A DNA stretch of 40,247 nt from Prevotellaceae bacterium. Lineage in GTDB: Bacteria > Bacteroidota > Bacteroidia > Bacteroidales > Bacteroidaceae. Both the position numbers and the translations under genes were made by a program. Under the pieces are notes generated by a model, which saw only the letters and a list, made by a program, of their open reading frames with translations, did no database searches and was not told the origin of the DNA. The stretch spans positions 1 to 40,247 of the forward strand of contig JAFLUU010000003.1 of the NCBI GenBank assembly GCA_022508585.1, written 5' to 3'. Positions 34,315 to 40,247 of the stretch are shown one piece after another (position 1 is the stretch's first letter; every line of letters starts with the position of its first letter).

Positions 34315-35796
34315 TTATTTATTGAGCTTCCAAGTCGCACCGTCCTTGGTATCCTTCACTTCAAAGCCGAGGGCGGCAAGACGGTCGCGGATAAGGTCGC
34401 TCGTAGCCCAGTCCTTAGCCGCTTTGGCCTTGGCGCGGGTTTCTAACAACAGGTCGATTGCCGCAGCGTAGGCCTCCTCGCGCTGAGAGCTGCCGTCTGC
34501 CTCTGCCTTGAGGCCAAGAATATCGTAAGTGAAGACACGGAATACCTCGCGAAGCCCCTCGATGCCCTCTGCCGTGATGGTCTGCTGGTGATCGGCCACC
34601 TGATTGATAACACGGCAGGCGTCAAAAAGATGACTGATGACAATGGGTGAGTTAAGGTCGTCATTCATGGCATCATAGCACTTCTGGCGGAGCTGTTCAG
34701 CGTACTCGGCGCCGATTGCGCCGTTCTCGGCAGGCTGTAGGCGCTCAATCTGGGCAATACCGTCGAACAGACGCTCCATACCCTTGCGGCTGGCCTGCAG
34801 AGCCTCGTTGGAAAAGTCCACGGTAGAGCGGTAATGCGCCTGTAAGATGAAGAAACGGATAGTCATCGGGCTATAGGCTTCCTGAAGCTTCTCGTGGCTA
34901 CCGTCAAAGAACTGCTGCAGAGTGATAAAGTTGTTGTAACTCTTACCCATCTTCTTGCCCTCGATGGTAATCATGTTGTTGTGCATCCAATACTTCACCA
35001 TGTCGTCTCCCTGCGACGCCACAGCCTGTGCAATCTCGCACTCATGGTGCGGGAAGACGAGATCCATACCTCCACCGTGGATGTCAAAGTGGTTACCGAG
35101 GTACTTGCGCCCCATTGCAGTGCACTCGCAGTGCCAACCCGGGAAGCCCTCGCTCCAAGGACTCTTCCAGCGCATGATATGCTGCGGCTGAGCTTTCTTC
35201 CAGAGGGCGAAATCTACTTGATTGCGCTTCTCGTCCTGCCCGTCGAGGGTGCGGCTGTGGTTAATCACATCTGTTAGGTTACGATTAGAGAGCTTGCCGT
35301 AGCGATGCTGCTGATTATATTTCTCTACATCGAAATAAACACTCCCCTCGCTCACATAAGCATAACCATTGTCGAGGATTTCCTGCACCAGCTGCTCCTG
35401 CTCTATGATATGGCCGGAGGCGTGAGGCTCAATGCTGGGGGGCAGCACATTCAGCGCCTCCATCGCTTGGTGGAAGCGGTTGGTGTAGTACTGCGCCACC
35501 TCCATCGGCTCCAATTGCTCGAGGCGCGCTTTCTTGGCAATCTTGTCCTCGCCCTCATCGGCGTCGTGCTCCAAGTGTCCCACATCGGTAATATTGCGAA
35601 CATAGCGCACCTTGTAGCCGATATGCTGCAGGTAGCGGAAAAGGAGGTCGAAGGTTATTGCCGGACGCGCGTGTCCGAGGTGAGCATCGCCGTAAACGGT
35701 AGGACCGCAGACATACATACCCACATGCCCCTCGTTGATAGGGCGAAAGAGCTCCTTGTTGCGTGAAAGGGTGTTATAAATTTGTAGTGGTTGCAT
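34315..35796 (-). CDS. cysS: Cysteinyl-tRNA synthetase
   Basis: 493 aa; [76 protein letters not shown]. Confidence 0.98.
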   Translation of the reverse strand: MQPLQIYNTLSRNKELFRPINEGHVGMYVCGPTVYGDAHLGHARPAITFDLLFRYLQHIGYKVRYVRNITDVGHLEHDADEGEDKIAKKARLEQLEPMEVAQYYTNRFHQAMEALNVLPPSIEPHASGHIIEQEQLVQEILDNGYAYVSEGSVYFDVEKYNQQHRYGKLSNRNLTDVINHSRTLDGQDEKRNQVDFALWKKAQPQHIMRWKSPWSEGFPGWHCECTAMGRKYLGNHFDIHGGGMDLVFPHHECEIAQAVASQGDDMVKYWMHNNMITIEGKKMGKSYNNFITLQQFFDGSHEKLQEAYSPMTIRFFILQAHYRSTVDFSNEALQASRKGMERLFDGIAQIERLQPAENGAIGAEYAEQLRQKCYDAMNDDLNSPIVISHLFDACRVINQVADHQQTITAEGIEGLREVFRVFTYDILGLKAEADGSSQREEAYAAAIDLLLETRAKAKAAKDWATSDLIRDRLAALGFEVKDTKDGATWKLNK

Positions 35797-35820
35797 AATA
35801 TATTTGTTTTTCCTGATTTC

Positions 35821-38289
35821 TTATGATTTAATGAGGTGCACATCGCGCTGCGGGAAAGGAATTTCGATGTTATTCTCGTTGAGCGTATTGTAAATGGTCT
35901 CCTTGATGCGGCAAGTGATGCCGAACTTTTCTTCTACAACGACCCAGCAGGTAGCAAAGAGGTTGATGCTGCTGTCGGCGAACTCGTCGAACACAACTTT
36001 CACCTCCTGCTTGGGGTTTATCACCTCGCGCCCGTCCTTAGTCTTTACTTGCAGGCTGTTTATCGCCTCGACCAGCAATCGACGCACCTTCTCCACATCA
36101 GTACCATAGGCCACGCCGAACGGAACTTTTATGAACTCGTAATTATTGGACTTAGTCAAGTTCTTAAAGTTCTTGCTCAGCAGCGCACTGTTGAGGAAAG
36201 CGATGACAGAACCGTCGGCGGTAGTTATCTGAGTGGATTGGTAGGAGATACTCTCCACCTTGCCGCGAATACCGTCGCACTCGATGAAGTCTCCGACCCT
36301 GATACGGCCTGCCATCAGCGAGATACCATAGAAAAAGTTTTCCAGCAGGTCCTTCATCGCGAAACCGATACCCGTAGCAAGGCCGGCAGTGATAATACTG
36401 ATTGCGCCGCCGGGGATATGGAGCATCAGCATACAGATAACGAAGTAAGAACCCCACACCAGAATGGCAATCACATTATTTGCAAGGGTGATATTGGGAC
36501 GAGCCCCCACCACATGGTCTTGTTTCCCTGCCTTATATTTCTTATACAGCGCCTTGAGGAGATAACTCATGTAGCGGAATGCAAACCAGAGGCTGCCGGC
36601 AAGAGTAATCTTCTGCAGACTGAGGTAAAGCATGTCGGGAATGCGGATAAAGTCGGTGAAAAACAGGTTTACCACCGAGTTGGAAAGATTAAACACATCA
36701 GCAGCCCACCAGATGCTCCACATCACGCTCAGAACGCCTAACACCGGCACCGCTACCTTGTAGATGAAATCAAAGAACCAAGTCTTGTTGATATAATCAC
36801 CCTGATTTTCCTTCAGTTTGCGCACGGCCTTAACCAAATCGGTGGGCAGCCCCTTGATACGCTTCACCAGATAGCGCGCCTCATAGAGCCCAAGCAAGTA
36901 GAAGAGGCAGGTAATCGTCTGAATGCAGGTCAGCTGGAACAGCCACCATATCAAAATCTGCACAGCCATCAGCGTGTAGCCCACCCAAGAGGCTACAGTG
37001 GCCACAATCATTATCAGGAGCGAGAACCAAGTGTAGAACATATCGCTTCTCGGCACGCGGCGGTTATGACGGCGCACCACCCACCACTGCCACAGCGTGA
37101 ACAGCAGCAGCAACGGCGGGAAGATGAGGTTTACAAGGTTGTTGGGGATAAAAATCACGCGGAACGCTATCACCATGAAGCCCATGCACATCACAGGGGC
37201 GTAGATACGGAATCCACTGCGTATCTGCTCGCCGTTAAGGCGCACCAACAGCGACAGAAGTATCACGCCGATGAGCCAAGCGTACTCTATCAGCAGCCCG
37301 CTGGCCATGAGCATGAAGTTATTGTGCCCCATCCACACACGAACCACCGAGATAGCCAGCGCAAAGATGATCACGGCGGCCACAAGGCCGATACACACCC
37401 TCTTTTTCATGAACTCAGGCGTGCGGAAGCGCTTCGGAACGAGCCATTTCATAATCGCGCTGCTCAGCAACGCCGCCACCGCGAGGTAAAACAAGATAAA
37501 CACGGCAAAGAAGAAGACGCCCGGGCCTCTCCACTGCGAGCTGACCTCCACACGCGCCCCGTCCTTGGTGTTAATCGACTCAACCCTATACTTCTCCTTC
37601 GTGTCGCTGCTCGCTTCGCTTATCCACCAGCGCAGACGCTTCAGCACCGTGAAGTAGCTGTCGCCGCCGTTGACAAAGATACTGCTCTGTATTTCCTGAT
37701 AGCGCTTCTGCGCATAGTCATGCACCTGCTTCAGCTTCTTACCCATCTCCACATAGTGCGCCTGATCGGCAGCCAGCTTGCGACGAGCGTCGCTCACATT
37801 GTCCAGCATCTTGCCGGCCAGCTCGATGCAGACATCGCGATACTTGCGGCTCGTCTTGTCGAGACTCAGCGGCGAGAGATTTTTCAGAGCCTCCAGCAGC
37901 GATTTGTAACGCAGCTCCTCGCTGTCCAAACGGGCGAGGATTTTTTGGTAAGGCACGCGGTTGCGCTGATATTCGCGGTACTGGGCGGTAGCTTCGTGGC
38001 AGGCATAGGTCAGATCAAAGGTGTAATCCTCCTTTTGCGAGTAAAGCATCAGCGCAATCTGGTCGCTGCGGCGTATAGTCTCCACCATAGACTGGTGCTG
38101 CATCTCGGCACGCTTGCGAGCACGCTCCATCTGTTCCTTCTGCTCGCGAAACGAGTTCTCCAGCTCGGCGCGGAGCACGGATATAGTCTGGTTAAGGTCG
38201 CGCTCCTTGAGCACCGCCTGCGCAGGCAGCACGCCACCCACCAAAAGAGGCAGCAACAGGAGCACAAACATCTTTAATATATTGTTCAT
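35821..38289 (-). CDS. MscS-family mechanosensitive ion channel, large with N-terminal coiled-coil
   Basis: Part of ORF 35821..38328, preferred ATG 38289 (MNNILKMFVLLLLPLLVGGVLPAQA); ISIITAGLATGIGFAMKDLLENFFYGISLMAGRIRVGDFIECDGIRGKVESISYQSTQITTADGSVIAFLNS. Confidence 0.9.
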   Translation of the reverse strand: MNNILKMFVLLLLPLLVGGVLPAQAVLKERDLNQTISVLRAELENSFREQKEQMERARKRAEMQHQSMVETIRRSDQIALMLYSQKEDYTFDLTYACHEATAQYREYQRNRVPYQKILARLDSEELRYKSLLEALKNLSPLSLDKTSRKYRDVCIELAGKMLDNVSDARRKLAADQAHYVEMGKKLKQVHDYAQKRYQEIQSSIFVNGGDSYFTVLKRLRWWISEASSDTKEKYRVESINTKDGARVEVSSQWRGPGVFFFAVFILFYLAVAALLSSAIMKWLVPKRFRTPEFMKKRVCIGLVAAVIIFALAISVVRVWMGHNNFMLMASGLLIEYAWLIGVILLSLLVRLNGEQIRSGFRIYAPVMCMGFMVIAFRVIFIPNNLVNLIFPPLLLLFTLWQWWVVRRHNRRVPRSDMFYTWFSLLIMIVATVASWVGYTLMAVQILIWWLFQLTCIQTITCLFYLLGLYEARYLVKRIKGLPTDLVKAVRKLKENQGDYINKTWFFDFIYKVAVPVLGVLSVMWSIWWAADVFNLSNSVVNLFFTDFIRIPDMLYLSLQKITLAGSLWFAFRYMSYLLKALYKKYKAGKQDHVVGARPNITLANNVIAILVWGSYFVICMLMLHIPGGAISIITAGLATGIGFAMKDLLENFFYGISLMAGRIRVGDFIECDGIRGKVESISYQSTQITTADGSVIAFLNSALLSKNFKNLTKSNNYEFIKVPFGVAYGTDVEKVRRLLVEAINSLQVKTKDGREVINPKQEVKVVFDEFADSSINLFATCWVVVEEKFGITCRIKETIYNTLNENNIEIPFPQRDVHLIKS

Positions 38290-38406
38290 ACGTGTGCGTA
38301 CATTATAAATATGTCTGCAAAAGTACACAAAAATCCGTACACCGAGGCTCTAAAAGCCCCGATATTGCACTTTTGCTCCACAGCCCACAGCCGTAATACT
38401 TTGCAA

Positions 38407-38934
38407 TCAGAGACTCTTGCCCATCTCGTAGGCCTTATCCACATAAGGCGTGCGCTCAACATCGCCCACAGACCACACCTTAGCCGCGAGCAGCCGGCCG
38501 CAATCCTCCCAGCCGAGATAATTGACCATCTTGTCGTACATAAGCGTAGCCGGCTCGGACACACGCACATCGGGATTGCCCATAGTCGCAATCAGCACGG
38601 CCTTCTTGCGCCCCATGCAGTCGTGAATGGAGTAGAAACGGTCTATAACGCTCTTCAGCTGGCCGCTCATGCCGAAGTAATAAATCGGAGTGGCGAACAC
38701 AATCGCGTCAGCCTCCACTAACTTGTCGCGTACAAGGCCGAAGTCGTCCTTCTGCACACAGGGGCCGTTCATACCGCAGGCGTTGCAGCCCAGACAGCCG
38801 CCCACCTTGTGGCGAGTGCAGTCAAACTCAAACACTTCGTGCCCCGTCTCGGCGGCACCCTTGGCAAAGAAATCTGCCAGCAAGTTGGAATTGCCGCTTT
38901 TGCGCGGACTACCCTTCAGAATTACAATCTTCAT
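38407..38934 (-). CDS. NAD(P)H-dependent FMN reductase / flavodoxin-like family protein
   Basis: MKIVILKGSPRKSGNSNLLADFFAKGAAETGHEV; CLGCNACGMNGPCVQKDDF; ADAIVFATPIYYFGMSGQLKSVIDRFY. Confidence 0.9.
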   Translation of the reverse strand: MKIVILKGSPRKSGNSNLLADFFAKGAAETGHEVFEFDCTRHKVGGCLGCNACGMNGPCVQKDDFGLVRDKLVEADAIVFATPIYYFGMSGQLKSVIDRFYSIHDCMGRKKAVLIATMGNPDVRVSEPATLMYDKMVNYLGWEDCGRLLAAKVWSVGDVERTPYVDKAYEMGKSL

Positions 38935-38945
38935 ATTTTATAACC

Positions 38946-39857
38946 TTAGTTTAATCTTAACAAAGCAATACCGGCCACTACGCAGAGCAGTCCGGCGTAT
39001 TGCATAACACCCACGCGCTTCCTCTCGGCTCCAAGCAGCCCGAACTTATCTATGACCAAGCTGCACGCAAGCATTCCGCAGATGCTCGTAACGAGCAACA
39101 GCCCCACTCCAACCTTCGCCGCAAAGAAGGCGAAGCCCGTAACGAATGTACCGCCAATCAGTCCGCCCAACCACGACCACCAAGGCCTGTCGAGCGAAAA
39201 CACTTGCGGCAGGCGGCAACGGTCGCCATGACGCGCCACAACGATACCGAGCAGCACCACAGTAGCAGAGAGAAAGGAGAAAAACGCGGCGTGGACGGAC
39301 GACATAAGCTCGGCAGAGAGCAGACTGTTCATCGGCGGCTGCATAGCGAACACCGCGCCGCCGCTGATGCCCACAAGCTGCCACGGCAGCAGGCCGCGCC
39401 CTGTAGCATTGCCGCCCTTCTTCAGCACAACCATGCACACACCGGCCAGAATCATAACGACTGCCGTCAGACGCAGCAAGTCAAAGGGGTAAGACACCGA
39501 GCGAAACCACCCGAAAGTGTCGATAAGCATACCCATGCCTATCTGGCCGAGCATTGGCATGAGGGCTGTCTGCACACCGCCCAACTTGGGGAAGATAACA
39601 ATGTTCACCGTCAGCCCATACAGGCCGCAGACACCACCGAACCACGCCCACCAAGGCAGCGAGGCAAACGATGCGGCATCTACGGCAAGCGTGCCTTTCT
39701 GCACAAGGGTGGCGGCTGTCAGATAGAGCGTGCCCACCGTGAACGACACCAACGAAGCCACCAAGGGCGACCCCACCGACTGACGCAAACGCGAGTTTGC
39801 TGCCGTCTGCACCGGCGTCAGCACGCCAAGCATAAATATCAGCAACAGAAAAATCAT
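38946..39857 (-). CDS. DMT-superfamily transporter, YdcZ/DUF606-like
   Basis: Part of ORF 38946..39890; preferred ATG 39857 (MIFLLLIFMLGVLTPVQTAANSRLRQSVGSPLVASLVSFTVGTLYL); duplicated 5-TM halves. Confidence 0.82.
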   Translation of the reverse strand: MIFLLLIFMLGVLTPVQTAANSRLRQSVGSPLVASLVSFTVGTLYLTAATLVQKGTLAVDAASFASLPWWAWFGGVCGLYGLTVNIVIFPKLGGVQTALMPMLGQIGMGMLIDTFGWFRSVSYPFDLLRLTAVVMILAGVCMVVLKKGGNATGRGLLPWQLVGISGGAVFAMQPPMNSLLSAELMSSVHAAFFSFLSATVVLLGIVVARHGDRCRLPQVFSLDRPWWSWLGGLIGGTFVTGFAFFAAKVGVGLLLVTSICGMLACSLVIDKFGLLGAERKRVGVMQYAGLLCVVAGIALLRLN

Positions 39858-39906
39858 CGTCTCTGCACTTTTTCTATGCAAAATTACCACAAATGTGCGA
39901 GACCCA

Positions 39907-40162
39907 CAGCCGTAAGGGCTGTTTTATATCGACAAGCGCAGCCGTAACGGCTGTTTAGTGCGGCTCCGCCGATTCTGCAACACCACCTTTCGGTAACTTA
40001 TCCTCTTAAACTTTTATCATACCTCCATCTCGCGCAGCCCTAAGGGCTGCTTTAATATCGACAAGCGCTGCCCTAAGGGCAGTTTAGTGCTGCTCCGCAA
40101 GTTCTGCAACACCACCTTTCGGCAACTTATCCCCTCAAATTTTTATCATACCCCCATCTCGC
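39907..40162. repeat. 128-bp tandem duplication (39907-40034 and 40035-40162), each with two short perfect or near-perfect hairpins
   Basis: CAGCCSTAAGGGCTGYTTTAATATCGACAAGCG..GTTTAGTGC.GCTCCGC...TTCTGCAACACCACCTTTCGG.AACTTATCC.CT.AAA.TTTTATCATACC.CCATCTCGCG in both. Confidence 0.9.
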
Positions 40163-40247
40163 GCGTACAAATGTCGTGCGCGCGAGATTTTTTGTCGTTC
40201 TCGCGCGTAGAAATGTCGTCAAAGTTTGAAAATTCATATATAAATTC
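40163..40247. repeat. Truncated copy of the CGACATTTCTACGCGCG repeat family at window end (inverted relative to window start)
   Basis: Revcomp GAATTTATATATGAATTTTCAAACTTTGACGACATTTCTACGCGCGAGAACGAC. Confidence 0.65.

Noticed and set aside
37066-38277. 403-aa plus-strand ORF
   Set aside because: Antisense to the MscS-family gene; His/Gln/Arg-rich shadow translation.
39000-39947. 315-aa plus-strand ORF
   Set aside because: Antisense to the DMT transporter; His/Gln/Arg-rich composition typical of a shadow frame.
1-40247. tRNA, rRNA, prophage, toxin-antitoxin or defence island
   Set aside because: No recognisable tRNA/rRNA sequence, phage structural genes, nuclease/methylase modules or TA pairs were found by reading.

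Overview
The window is a Bacteroidales-type chromosomal segment, judged from TAnnTTTG promoter motifs, BtuG/BspA/fasciclin families, and LPKGIYIVNG-type C-termini. Main content, left to right: (1) a large exported MG2-like protein; (2) a cobalamin-riboswitch-led B12 uptake locus (BtuB-like TonB receptor, BtuG-like propeller lipoprotein, BtuF-like binding protein); (3) a giant papain-like/LamG/PKD secreted protease; (4) three tandem FKBP isomerases with different predicted localisations; (5) a giant M60-like (HETGH) metalloprotease followed by a 62-64 aa peptide; (6) DUF486-like protein, ECF sigma factor and small ORFs; (7) MtaB-like enzyme, GT2, thioredoxin and DnaE; (8) an AT-rich decayed region with a BspA-like LRR pseudogene; (9) a fasciclin lipoprotein, CysS, MscS-type channel, flavodoxin-like reductase and a DMT transporter. 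The least explained signals are non-coding. They are a 174-bp MITE-like inverted repeat carrying a 22-bp periodic CTTGnnCAAG array (7878-8051), a 128-bp tandem repeat whose hairpins show compensatory changes (39907-40162), a dispersed CAGCCCTAAGGGCTG palindrome family that overlaps gene ends, and a repeat family (CGACATTTCTACGCGCG) at both window edges and at 16.0-16.3 kb. No tRNA, rRNA, CRISPR array, prophage or intact transposase was recognised. All family calls are from reading the sequence; no searches were run.
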